Positions 26,886 through 44,452 of a DNA stretch of 64,000 nucleotides are shown one piece after another. A model generated the notes under the pieces. It ran no database searches and was not told where the DNA came from. It saw nothing but the letters and a program-made list of their open reading frames with translations. The stretch is from Apostichopus japonicus. Its lineage: Eukaryota > Echinodermata > Holothuroidea > Aspidochirotida > Stichopodidae. The translations under genes and the position numbers were made by a program. Positions within the stretch are counted from its first letter, which is position 1, and each line of letters begins with the position of its first letter. The stretch is taken from NCBI RefSeq assembly GCF_037975245.1, contig NC_092578.1, forward strand, positions 15,933,821 to 15,997,820, in the 5' to 3' direction.

Positions 26886-28748
26886 ACGGAATGCCAAATG
26901 TATCAAAAATGTCCAAAACTATATAAGCATGTCCAAAATAATATAAGCATGTCCAAAAAAATATAAGCATGTCCAAAAAAATATAAGTATGTCCAAATTT
27001 ATATAAACATATCGAAACTAATATAAGTATGTCCAAAAATAATATGATCATGCCCAAAATAATATGAGAGTGTCGAAAAATTATATGAACATGTCGAATG
27101 TAACTGCTAACTTCAACTTTTTAGTGAACATTTTGGCATCTGAATTCACGCCATCTGTTGCAAAATATCCAAAAAAATATAAGCATGTCCAAATTTATAT
27201 AAACATGTCGAAACCAATATGAGTATGTCCAAAAATAATGAGAGCATGTCCAAAATGATATAAGAGTGTCGAAAGACTATAAGAGCATGTCCAAAATATA
27301 AAAAAGTGTCGAAAAATAATACAAAAGTCTAGAGCGTAACTGCTCGATTCAACTTTGTAATGAACAGTCAGGCGTTTGAATTTTACGCCATATGTTCCAA
27401 ATATCAAACTTTTTATTTTGGTATGCTGAAAACAAAAACACCATATCCAGCGTAACATAAGACGATATACAGTTCATCCATTACCGTATTAGTGTGTGTG
27501 TTAATATTTTAATGATATTTCGATCAAGAACGATTTTATTTTCGAGGAAATATTAGTTGAGTTGTTTCGTAGCGCGAGTGATCAACCTGGCCCCAAGGTG
27601 CTGTAACTATCAGTGAGTTTAATACGAAGAACCACTGTGTCCAACATTCCACGCGGTTTAATCAATAATATGTAGTTGGCGAGTTCTTCCCACGTTTCCA
27701 TCTTGAAATTTAGTTAAAAGGTGAGAGTGAAGATTAAACGTTGAATACCCCTAACCTAGGCTTATTTTTTTTTTTAATTCTGGGCTAGTGTCCGACTTCG
27801 CCTGGTAACCGTAATTAAGTGTCACAATTTTCCGTTAAAAAAGTAACACAGTATAGTAGTTCATTTTCACTGTCAACGTACGCATGTGTGATAACTACCG
27901 TACGTTGTTAGCGCTTGTGCATGTTGTACGTACTTTCGCACGTGAACTTCTTTGCCTTCGCAACAATATATGAATAATCTCAGCACCTCTAGGCAGGGCG
28001 AAACCACTCACATTACGTAGGGATGTAAAAAGGAAAAATGTTAGGTGATGGTCTTGTTTTTACATATTTTGAATTATTTGCGTCACAAAAACAGAAGAAT
28101 GTTTCAATAATATATTGTCATAATGATAACCATTGTGTCAGTTGATACAAATTACCTCTAAAGAAGGTATTGCAAGCTAATTTTTTTCGACATACCAATA
28201 TAAAAGTTCGATATTTGAAACATTTGGCGTGACTTCAAACGCCAAAATGTTCATAACAAAGTTGAAGTTAGCAGTTACACTCGAGACTTCTATATTATTA
28301 TTCGACACTCTCATATAATTTTGGGCGTGCTCATATTATATTTTGACATACTTATATGTGTTTGGACATGCGCGTATTATTTTGGACATGCTCATATAGT
28401 TTTGACATGTCTATATAAATTTGGACATGCTCATATAAGTTTGGACATGCTTATATTTTTTTGGATATTTTGCAACATATGGCGTAACTTAAAACGCCAA
28501 AATGTTCAAAACAAAATTGAATTAGGCAGTTACATTTGTCCCTCTTGTATTATTTTTCGACATTCTTTTAATATGTTGGACATGCTCATATAGTCTTTCG
28601 ACACTCTCATATTATTTTGGACATGCTCTTATTATTTTTGGACATACTCATATTAGTTTCGACATGTTTATATAAATTTGGACATGCTTATATTATTTTG
28701 GACATGCTTATATTGCTTTGGACATTTTTGAAACGTATGGCATGCCGT
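26886..28748. mobile_element. foldback element with mirrored minisatellites, perfect 8-bp TSD
   Basis: AGGGGTGT lies directly on both sides (26878-26885 and 28749-28756). The ends are inverted: ACGGAATGCC...on the left, and ACGGCATGCC read from the right on the other strand, continuing for about 50 bp. Each arm (about 26886-27425 and 28190-28748) alternates blocks of a roughly 20-bp minisatellite (core ATAAGCATGTCCAAA) with about 80-bp spacers containing AACTGCTAACTTCAACTTT and GGCGT words, in mirror order. About 0.75 kb of unrelated, non-coding DNA separates the arms. There is no transposase. The 8-bp duplication fits hAT, P or Merlin-type DNA transposons; the family is unassigned. Confidence 0.85.
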
Positions 28749-28798
28749 AGGGGTGTGCACAGAATTTCAAAGATGAGGAACGAAATTGTAAAATTCTT

Positions 28799-29358
28799 TC
28801 CCGAGGAAACCCGACTCTCGTTGTGGTCACGATAGCTATGGTGGATATGGGAAATGTTGATCCATGGTAGTCATGGTGATGTTATCCATTTCACGGTAAC
28901 TATCGTGGACTAGTACAAGCCATTCAAGGAGGCCTGTCAGTGTTTATAGCTCCATGGTATGATATTACAGAAAGCGACTGGGATGCTAACTCTAAAGACA
29001 TTGACAATTGCCATATAGACAATGCGCAATACAATTCAATTCAATTCAGTGACTGTTGTTGCCACTATAAAACTATGCACTGTGCCGTAACTGTGGGTAA
29101 GTCCGCCAACATCAAACAAGTTCAATGCCTGGTTATATACAGAATCGAATTAGATAATAAGTCAAACAGTACTACATACCAACGCTTTCGACCTGCGTCA
29201 TGTTCCGATAAGTACAAAAGTGCACTGTCTGTCCACAACAGTTATCGTGAAATGGATAACATGTGTGATGAAATGATAATACAACCCCAATCATGGATCA
29301 ACATTACAAATATCCACCATAGTTATCGTGACCACAACGAGAATCGGGTGCCCCGAGA
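28799..29358. repeat. imperfect inverted repeat, arms about 113 and 128 bp
   Basis: The left arm (28799-28912) contains CTCGTTGTGGTCACGATAG and GTTATCCATTTCACGGTAAC. The right arm (about 29231-29358) carries the reverse complements in reverse order, with a few mismatches and one small insertion. It begins about 40 bp after the target duplication of the foldback element. The 318-bp centre plus right arm is crossed by a 150-codon frame (28940-29392, +) that matches no family I know. That frame is more likely chance than a gene. Confidence 0.7.
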
Positions 29359-29392
29359 ACTGAACATTTATGGAAGGGCCAGAAGTGAATGA

Positions 29393-31221
29393 AGGAAGAT
29401 ATGTGGCTCTGCATGGGTCCACGTAGACTATAATAAGCTTGAAACGCAAGGTCGTATTAAAATTATTGTTTGTGAGTGGTTCAAATGGGGCGGGGGGGGG
29501 GGTACACCCATATTGCAGTGGTCTCATTCTTTCCTGGCTGAATATAAAAAAAAAGCCAGGCGACTGAGTTATTTCCCCTCGATTGACAATGGAAGGTGAG
29601 GGCCATGAACCACCCCGCCCAACCCAAGCCCCTCCCTCCTGTGCACGTCACTGACACAGTGATTCCTATCCTTTCATATATGTTAACGAATACTGTGTTG
29701 AATATCCATGGACGAAATCTGGTTAATTGGAAGGCTATATACCGAAATTATATGCATTATTTGCAAATACAGTTACAATCAAATGTAAAAACTTATCAAG
29801 TAAAAAGATTTAATATAATGCACATTTTTACTTTTTAGAATTATGAATGGGATCTTCCTACTGATCGAACATAAAGTAAATATATTGAAAATAAACAACA
29901 ACAAAAAAAAACAAATGGACCAAACAGAACGGTTAAATGTTTGCATTTTAAATGTTATTTCATTCTTCAACATTGTAACAGCCAATATAAATATATATTG
30001 TAACGTCATGATAAATTTTCTGGTCGTCGGATTGGTGGACGTATTTTCAAATTCTTCAGCTAAATCAGAAGGAACGAAAATTCGGGAATTCATCCCACCC
30101 ATTGTTTCCTTTGTGCAATATGATATGTATTCTCGTGGATCCGATTGGTTTAATAACAATAATAGTAAATAAGGTTTATTTCATAAATATAGTTTACAAT
30201 TTAAACCATGATAAGACGTAATATAATACGCCATCACGCAGTCACATGGAATTATTTCTCGCATTGTCTGCAATAAAAATATGTAAGACTATACTTTACT
30301 TTTATCATGGTTATATCGATCGTTTTTGCATAGTAGCCGCTTTACAGTGATCATCATGGCCTATAAAACCATCCTTTTTCTTTTTAACATATTAACGTAT
30401 GCTCATCTTTAACACTATCAGAATACGGGGGGTTATCCTGCCAGTAAGTGAGCCAAAGTCTGGAAAGAATGAATAAAACGTTTCCTGTAAAATCGAGGAA
30501 GTTTATACACAGCTTGATCTGCAGCTATATACAAGAAGTGTGAAAGTGTACGACGTGAAGAATCACATGCAGGAACAAATCACTTGTTTTAGTGACTCAT
30601 TAATTAATACCATGAGAGATTATGCCGGTCAGGAAAAACTGTAATTATTCCCGGGTATGACATATCTTCATATTTTCTTGACCAAGATGGTAACGTAGAA
30701 TTGACAGGCCAGGATGTCTGTTTACATCCCTTGGGCCCCAAGGAAGGACGATTTGCCAAAGAAATATCTCTCCCTGATGGTCAAGATTAGTTTATCATCG
30801 AGAACAACAAAGGAAATTATGATTGACATATTCCGACATTCAATTCCTCGTTGGATTCTTAGATCACAGGCACTCTAGGTAAAGAGACACATGCGAGGTG
30901 TTCCATGCAGGAAAGATAATTTACCTCAAATTAACAAAATGAAAATTACTCGCCAAAATCGCTTACTTTAATAATTGATGAAATTAGTCATAAACTGCAA
31001 AAACGTTGCCAAACAAAACAATAAAATATTACAAATTTACAATCAATTTTGATAGGACAGAAATGTGCTATAAATTGGGTTCAACAAATAAATATACTGG
31101 TAACTGATATAGATATATGAAGGAGTTTTTATAACACATTCATAAAGTGAGTGACAAACGCAGCAAATAGTATATGATATTTTTGCAGGTAGCACCGTTG
31201 CTCTAATTATAGTTAAAAGAG

Positions 31222-31223
<2 letters not shown>
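29393..31223. other. intron segment, nothing recognised
   Basis: There is a poly-G run at about 29492-29501, and overlapping 109- and 126-codon frames on opposite strands around 29779-30172 with no recognisable family. No repeat identified elsewhere in this window was found here. Confidence 0.5.
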
Positions 31224-31252
<29 letters not shown>

Positions 31253-31267
31253 CTATATATATATATA

Positions 31268-31324
<57 letters not shown>

Positions 31325-31433
31325 ATATATCTATATATATATATATATCTATATATATATTTATATATATATATATTTATATATATATATATATATCTAT
31401 ATATATATTTATATATATATATATATTTATATA

Positions 31434-31472
<39 letters not shown>

Positions 31473-34021
31473 ATACACATATAGATACACATATATATAT
31501 ATACAGAGAGAATCAGAATTTCTTATCACTTTTTACTCATTCTTTCTTCTTCATGCAATTCAAGTCATTAATATTCATAAACAATAACGGATCGTATACT
31601 GTAAACCAGAATATAGAATGAAATAGGGTACAGTTATAAGAATAAATCATGAAACAACAATAGCTTGACTCCTCAGGTAAACAGGCTAACGAAACAACAC
31701 AAAATAGCGCCTAGAAGAATGTGAAAGTAACATGCTGAGATAATATGCAAATTAACTCATTAATATTCATACATTATAACACTGACTGCCACACGTACCG
31801 TCATATATATGGAAGTGTAAGATATCAGTTAACAATTGGTTGTCATTGATACATCCGTTCGCGTCATATACAACGACATGTAGTTACGTGTATGTTATGT
31901 TTTATATCAATTTCTGAATATGGAATTCTATCATAAATACCATGCTCTTCTAAGAATCTTCCCATAAATAAAACATATAATACCAGACGAGTTCCAAGGT
32001 GCTGGTCTGTGCAGTTAACATTATCAAATTTTAAGGTTAATTTCAAAATATTATGATTGACGAATTAACTAGTATATATACTGTAACTGAAGACTTTAAG
32101 ACAGGCCTTAGTCTGATAAAAAAAATTCTTTTAAAAAACCCACCTCTCCTCCAAATGATTTGCTAATAAGATTTGTTATAGCTTCTGTCATTTTCTTCAA
32201 GATATTCAGATTTAAATGTAATCTCTGGAATGCGTCTTACGGTAACAATGACATTTGTCCGCGTCAAGAGGAACTGACGTCATGTTCTGTGGGTTAGACT
32301 AAATAGTTCAGCCACTGTTATTGATTTAAGTCTCAGCATTTTGAAAGGTATAATATATTTCAAAAGTGGTATCGATATACAATCTGGACTATAATATCTT
32401 TGTTTTTTTGGACGGTCTAAAACAAATCAAAATTACATTGTGCTTTAATGTCATCTTGTAAACATCATCGGTGATTTTCCTCCAAGTTTTTTTCTCTTTA
32501 AAAGTTGTTCTATAAGTTTCAATTTTATTTCTCTCTCGCACTCTCTGACTGTTTACCGTTACTCATAGTACTTTCGAATGGTTGAGGGCGTAGTAAAAGA
32601 GACGATTAGTTACTCATCATTAAACCCCACCCAATCCCCCCCCCCCAAGCAATTCCTGACACTTTAAAGAAACTTTCATGTCCTTGTTGCATGCATTTTC
32701 GAAACTGTGCCACTGAAACACAGCTGCTGTTTTATATGCAATTGTATAGCAGTGATAGCACCAATGCTAGTTTACTTCGGTTCTGTGCATGTGTTTTGCC
32801 ACAAACTATTTCTTTTTACATGTCGGTACATACAGTGTACTCTTATTTCATTTAACGATCGCGTTGGATTTTAAGTGAACTTTATTAAAGTCTGTAATTT
32901 GACGGAACACAACAGCTGCATGCATGCATGTGCACAAGCGAGCTGAACCACTGTTAATAGTAATAATACAAAACGTTCTTATTGAACTTGGCTACAAGGC
33001 TCATTACGTAACTAACGATGTCCTTATGCAATACACGCAATTCGTATATACGTACATTATGTATGCAATACATCATGTGTAAGCTTTTATCTTTTTTTAC
33101 GGGTGGATTGGTTGAACTACATGCTAAATATATCGGCTTATACACCCGATACACACAGCGAACACAGTAGCTACTATAAATATTAAAAGTTTTGTACCTG
33201 CCCCCTTCTTCTCTGAAATTGTCAATGTACCAGTGTCTCTGTCACTATTCGATGCAATGCCTACCAGAAAAAAAGTTATGGGGGATATATCAGGCCTTTA
33301 TATATGGCGTGATTTGCTCAACCCCTTGTCTTGTTCTGTTGACTAAAGTTGCATCATTGGTTGATTCTGAGTCATTTCCTACTCCCCCCCCTCCCCCGCC
33401 CCTTCAATCTATGAAGCATGAGGTCCTTACATCGTGGTCTTTTCATCATAGAGCTATAACGAGAAAACAAGCCTTTTCAGAATCATGCATATAATGGTCC
33501 GCTTTAATTTTGTATTTAATATTAATATGTGTTTATAGTTATGAAAGAACGGTTGTTTTTCTAGTATTCTGACTCTTTTGGATACTGATTACTAGCAATC
33601 GCAGTTTGGTGATTCATATTATGTATTGAGCTTGTATTCAATAAAAATTTAAAATCTGTGAATTTTATCTATTAATTTCGAAAGAATGGCGATAAAACTC
33701 GATACGTCGTATATTTAATTTCATATCTGTTAAATTATCTAATTAACATCGTCAAAGCCGCGAATCTATACGTCAACTGTGCAGTGTGTAAATATTGTAC
33801 CTGTATACGATCGAATGCAAATCTTGCATTTAATCTATGAACAAAATATTGGGCATATCAACACTATACGTAATATATACGACAATTTAATATATAGCTA
33901 TAACTCTTGCAAACGAAACGGCTGTGTGTAGACTACGTGCAACATTCGAAATGGAAGGAATAATAGCCAATCAAGAATGGATATTAACAGATAAACACGG
34001 TTAGGGTCTCAGATAAGCTAC
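31224..34021 (+). repeat. tandem array, unit 1 of 4 (TA tract + 2.52 kb unique segment)
   Basis: A TA-rich tract of about 280 bp (31224-31503) is followed by a 2.52 kb segment that begins CAGAGAGAATCAG and ends GATAAGCTAC. The segment is repeated three more times almost without change. Its C runs are 11 C (from 32636) and 8 C (from 33384). The base at 33767 is T. A full CRE palindrome TGACGTCA is at 32275-32282. Small frames of 60-100 codons in each unit match no known protein. Confidence 0.95.
32275..32282. promoter_or_regulatory. CRE-like palindrome TGACGTCA (repeated in all four units)
   Basis: This is the exact consensus site for CREB/ATF bZIP factors. It recurs at 35013-35020, 37786-37793 and 40717-40724 because of the array. 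An enhancer role in the receptor gene is only a hypothesis. Confidence 0.4.
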
Positions 34022-34026
34022 TATAT

Positions 34027-34110
<84 letters not shown>

Positions 34111-34139
34111 ATATCTATATATATATTTATATATATATA

Positions 34140-34212
<73 letters not shown>

Positions 34213-36760
34213 ACACACATATAGATACACATATATATATACAGAGAGAATCAGAATTTCTTATCACTTTTTACTCATTCTTTCTTCTTCATGCAATTCA
34301 AGTCATTAATATTCATAAACAATAACGGATCGTATACTGTAAACCAGAATATAGAATGAAATAGGGTACAGTTATAAGAATAAATCATGAAACAACAATA
34401 GCTTGACTCCTCAGGTAAACAGGCTAACGAAACAACACAAAATAGCGCCTAGAAGAATGTGAAAGTAACATGCTGAGATAATATGCAAATTAACTCATTA
34501 ATATTCATACATTATAACACTGACTGCCACACGTACCGTCATATATATGGAAGTGTAAGATATCAGTTAACAATTGGTTGTCATTGATACATCCGTTCGC
34601 GTCATATACAACGACATGTAGTTACGTGTATGTTATGTTTTATATCAATTTCTGAATATGGAATTCTATCATAAATACCATGCTCTTCTAAGAATCTTCC
34701 CATAAATAAAACATATAATACCAGACGAGTTCCAAGGTGCTGGTCTGTGCAGTTAACATTATCAAATTTTAAGGTTAATTTCAAAATATTATGATTGACG
34801 AATTAACTAGTATATATACTGTAACTGAAGACTTTAAGACAGGCCTTAGTCTGATAAAAAAAATTCTTTTAAAAAACCCACCTCTCCTCCAAATGATTTG
34901 CTAATAAGATTTGTTATAGCTTCTGTCATTTTCTTCAAGATATTCAGATTTAAATGTAATCTCTGGAATGCGTCTTACGGTAACAATGACATTTGTCCGC
35001 GTCAAGAGGAACTGACGTCATGTTCTGTGGGTTAGACTAAATAGTTCAGCCACTGTTATTGATTTAAGTCTCAGCATTTTGAAAGGTATAATATATTTCA
35101 AAAGTGGTATCGATATACAATCTGGACTATAATATCTTTGTTTTTTTGGACGGTCTAAAACAAATCAAAATTACATTGTGCTTTAATGTCATCTTGTAAA
35201 CATCATCGGTGATTTTCCTCCAAGTTTTTTTCTCTTTAAAAGTTGTTCTATAAGTTTCAATTTTATTTCTCTCTCGCACTCTCTGACTGTTTACCGTTAC
35301 TCATAGTACTTTCGAATGGTTGAGGGCGTAGTAAAAGAGACGATTAGTTACTCATCATTAAACCCCACCCAATCCCCCCCCCCAAGCAATTCCTGACACT
35401 TTAAAGAAACTTTCATGTCCTTGTTGCATGCATTTTCGAAACTGTGCCACTGAAACACAGCTGCTGTTTTATATGCAATTGTATAGCAGTGATAGCACCA
35501 ATGCTAGTTTACTTCGGTTCTGTGCATGTGTTTTGCCACAAACTATTTCTTTTTACATGTCGGTACATACAGTGTACTCTTATTTCATTTAACGATCGCG
35601 TTGGATTTTAAGTGAACTTTATTAAAGTCTGTAATTTGACGGAACACAACAGCTGCATGCATGCATGTGCACAAGCGAGCTGAACCACTGTTAATAGTAA
35701 TAATACAAAACGTTCTTATTGAACTTGGCTACAAGGCTCATTACGTAACTAACGATGTCCTTATGCAATACACGCAATTCGTATATACGTACATTATGTA
35801 TGCAATACATCATGTGTAAGCTTTTATCTTTTTTTACGGGTGGATTGGTTGAACTACATGCTAAATATATCGGCTTATACACCCGATACACACAGCGAAC
35901 ACAGTAGCTACTATAAATATTAAAAGTTTTGTACCTGCCCCCTTCTTCTCTGAAATTGTCAATGTACCAGTGTCTCTGTCACTATTCGATGCAATGCCTA
36001 CCAGAAAAAAAGTTATGGGGGATATATCAGGCCTTTATATATGGCGTGATTTGCTCAACCCCTTGTCTTGTTCTGTTGACTAAAGTTGCATCATTGGTTG
36101 ATTCTGAGTCATTTCCTACTCCCCCCCCCCTCCCCCGCCCCTTCAATCTATGAAGCATGAGGTCCTTACATCGTGGTCTTTTCATCATAGAGCTATAACG
36201 AGAAAACAAGCCTTTTCAGAATCATGCATATAATGGTCCGCTTTAATTTTGTATTTAATATTAATATGTGTTTATAGTTATGAAAGAACGGTTGTTTTTC
36301 TAGTATTCTGACTCTTTTGGATACTGATTACTAGCAATCGCAGTTTGGTGATTCATATTATGTATTGAGCTTGTATTCAATAAAAATTTAAAATCTGTGA
36401 ATTTTATCTATTAATTTCGAAAGAATGGCGATAAAACTCGATACGTCGTATATTTAATTTCATATCTGTTAAATTATCTAATTAACATCGTCAAAGCCGC
36501 GAATCAATACGTCAACTGTGCAGTGTGTAAATATTGTACCTGTATACGATCGAATGCAAATCTTGCATTTAATCTATGAACAAAATATTGGGCATATCAA
36601 CACTATACGTAATATATACGACAATTTAATATATAGCTATAACTCTTGCAAACGAAACGGCTGTGTGTAGACTACGTGCAACATTCGAAATGGAAGGAAT
36701 AATAGCCAATCAAGAATGGATATTAACAGATAAACACGGTTAGGGTCTCAGATAAGCTAC
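34022..36760 (+). repeat. tandem array, unit 2 of 4 (2,739 bp)
   Basis: The TA-rich part is shorter (34022-34241). The two C runs are 10 and 10. The base matching 33767 is A (36506), as in unit 4 but not units 1 and 3. The CRE palindrome is at 35013-35020. Confidence 0.95.
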
Positions 36761-42465
<5,705 letters not shown>

Positions 42466-42785
42466 TGTAAGGCTTCCTGGTCCTTGGGTCTCTAAACTAA
42501 ACAGAAGTCACGTGCATATAAAACTGAATATACAGTAGCTATATTTATTCACAAGAGGTATAATTTCTCACAGTAATTAAACGGTTTCATATAACGCTTT
42601 GTCTCCTGCGCATATATTAATTGCACTTGAAATCTCAGCATGTGGTAATTAATCTATGCTAAATATATTTGGGCACACTGTAGATACGCGTGTATTACTC
42701 GTAGACCCAAACCAAATGACGAACTTCCTTACCATTTAAAAAGGAAAAGTTAGATAACATTGAAAACTATCCTACCGTAAATAAG

Positions 42786-42873
<88 letters not shown>

Positions 42874-42894
42874 ATTTATGTATATATATATATA

Positions 42895-42943
<49 letters not shown>

Positions 42944-43321
42944 ATATATATACAACTCCTTTTGTCTATATTTGTCTATTCGTTCCACTCTGGTTAGCCA
43001 GTATGACTATACGTCAAAGTATCTTGTTTCACTAAACGTATATCTGCTGGTTTGACGATGCCTACAATCGAGATAGGCCAAACTTTGACATTTTCATCTT
43101 TGCTACGTTAAAGTCATGTAATGTCTAATTTGTAGATGAATGAGCGCTTCGCTGATGTCACTGCATTTGTTTAATGATATTAATGATCAACAGAATGGAA
43201 TCAGTTAACATTAAACCTTATCAAAATTGTCTAGTGTTGATTTGTACATCCGTGTGTAAAGGCTCGACAAAGCATATCAAGTAGGGTTGTCAGCTAAAGA
43301 AGATCTTGCGTAAGAGCCTTT
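42466..43321. other. intron 3' part with a (TA)n microsatellite
   Basis: A TA tract with occasional TTTA interruptions and a short TG run spans about 42786-42952. The remainder shows no recognisable feature before the polypyrimidine tract of the splice acceptor. Confidence 0.7.
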
Positions 43322-43391
43322 TTCTATAGTTTTACTTTCATATTCTTCTCTTTTGTTTTCATTGTGTTACTATTTTCTTCTTTCCACGCAG

Positions 43392-43800
43392 TAAAACTCC
43401 CACCCGACCACCGTCAAGCACGAACAACTCTAAAATTCCGAACAACAACCTCAACTCAACCATCAGGCGGGAAAACCGATCTAAGTTGTCAAGGAGACAG
43501 GTAGAAATCACCAAGAACCTATTTTACGTCGTCTGCGCATTCTTCGTTTGTTTGACGCCGTACAGCATATGCCTGGTCTACGACGCTAGTGATCCAGCCG
43601 TACCTTACACTGGCGCTTTCGTTCTTTTCAACAGCTGTATCAACCCGATCATATACGCCACCAAACACCCTTACTTTAAACAAGTTTTCAAATGCATTCT
43701 ACAGTGCAAATGGCACAATGTTCCTGAACCTGCCAGCTTTGTCCGATCTTTGAGATCAACCAAAGACGCTAACTGTTGTGGCAACACGAGCTGCCTTTAA
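43392..43800 (+). CDS. class A GPCR, terminal coding exon (residues 251-386; TM6, TM7, helix 8)
   Basis: The exon begins after CGCAG with a T that completes codon 251 (Ser). It first encodes a Ser/Asn-rich, basic end of the third intracellular loop, including SKLSRRQVEITK. TM6 (about 291-315) carries FFVCLTPY, where C304-L305-T306-P307 replaces the usual CWxP. TM7 (about 320-342) carries NSCINPIIY, the NPxxY switch with N335, P336 and Y339. F346 then starts helix 8, and C352 and C356 are possible palmitoylation sites. The tail ends T-S-C-L, which fits a class I PDZ ligand (S at -2, L at 0). The stop is TAA at 43798-43800. The whole protein of 386 residues has normal class A length, with no break. 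Coupling and ligand cannot be told; the loss of the Trp toggle residue suggests non-standard activation. Confidence 0.93.
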
Positions 43801-44452
43801 AGGTGAATCACACTATTGCCCTCGAGTATACGAGAAATTCAAATTCAAAAAGATAAAAGACAGAAAGCAAGAAAGAAAACAAGGGTTCAGCCATTTTGAA
43901 ATTTCAACAAGCTTTTCACAGCAATGCTCAAAACATTTTTCACAAAGGAGCCATTAGATTCGGCTACGTTAATGAACTCATTAATCTTTGTAAATAGAGT
44001 ATACATTCGACTTCGAGTACCTTCAACAACTGGTAGTTAGCAATACATATTGAGGCAGTTGGGATACCCTTTGAGAAGCCGAATGGGACATGTTGATTTC
44101 GGCTGGAGTTTATGACTCCTTAATTAACAAATATCATAAATCGACCATTGTGGTCAGTTGTCATGAGCGAGTCGAACAAGTCAAGTGAGTCAGATTTTGA
44201 GGAGCGATAAGTCAGTAATCCTTCGACTGTAGAGCTATAGTCGAAACCCCTGCACCGGTCATTCTTAATGCATGTTGTGTATGGTAAAAGGGTTTAAGTC
44301 GCAGAAAACTTATTAAGTAAAGTGTTGTGCCATCGACACGCAACAAACCACGTGTATCAGTATTTTATGAATAAGTTATATGTCGTATAAATATTGCGCA
44401 AATCATACAACAACAAAAATAGTCGATGAAGAAAAACATGCAATACAATAAA
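43801..44452 (+). terminator. GPCR 3' UTR with poly(A) signal candidate
   Basis: AATAAA at 44447-44452 is the first canonical hexamer I see after the stop codon, giving a 3' UTR of about 0.66 kb. Upstream near-matches such as AATAAG were not counted. Without transcripts, the true end is unproven. Confidence 0.5.

Noticed and set aside
26821-28835. Hydrophobic frames rich in Leu, Phe, His and Tyr (such as those at 26821-27057, 28321-28593 and 28617-28835)
   Set aside because: They are translations of the roughly 20-bp minisatellite in the foldback element; the periodicity explains the composition.
28940-29392. 150-codon frame as a possible gene
   Set aside because: It runs through the centre and right arm of an inverted repeat, has no recognised domain and no transcript support.
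43486-43800. Exon 2 of the receptor as a separate 104-residue protein
   Set aside because: The apparent start is a TTG Leu codon; the frame continues upstream to a splice acceptor and joins exon 1 in phase.
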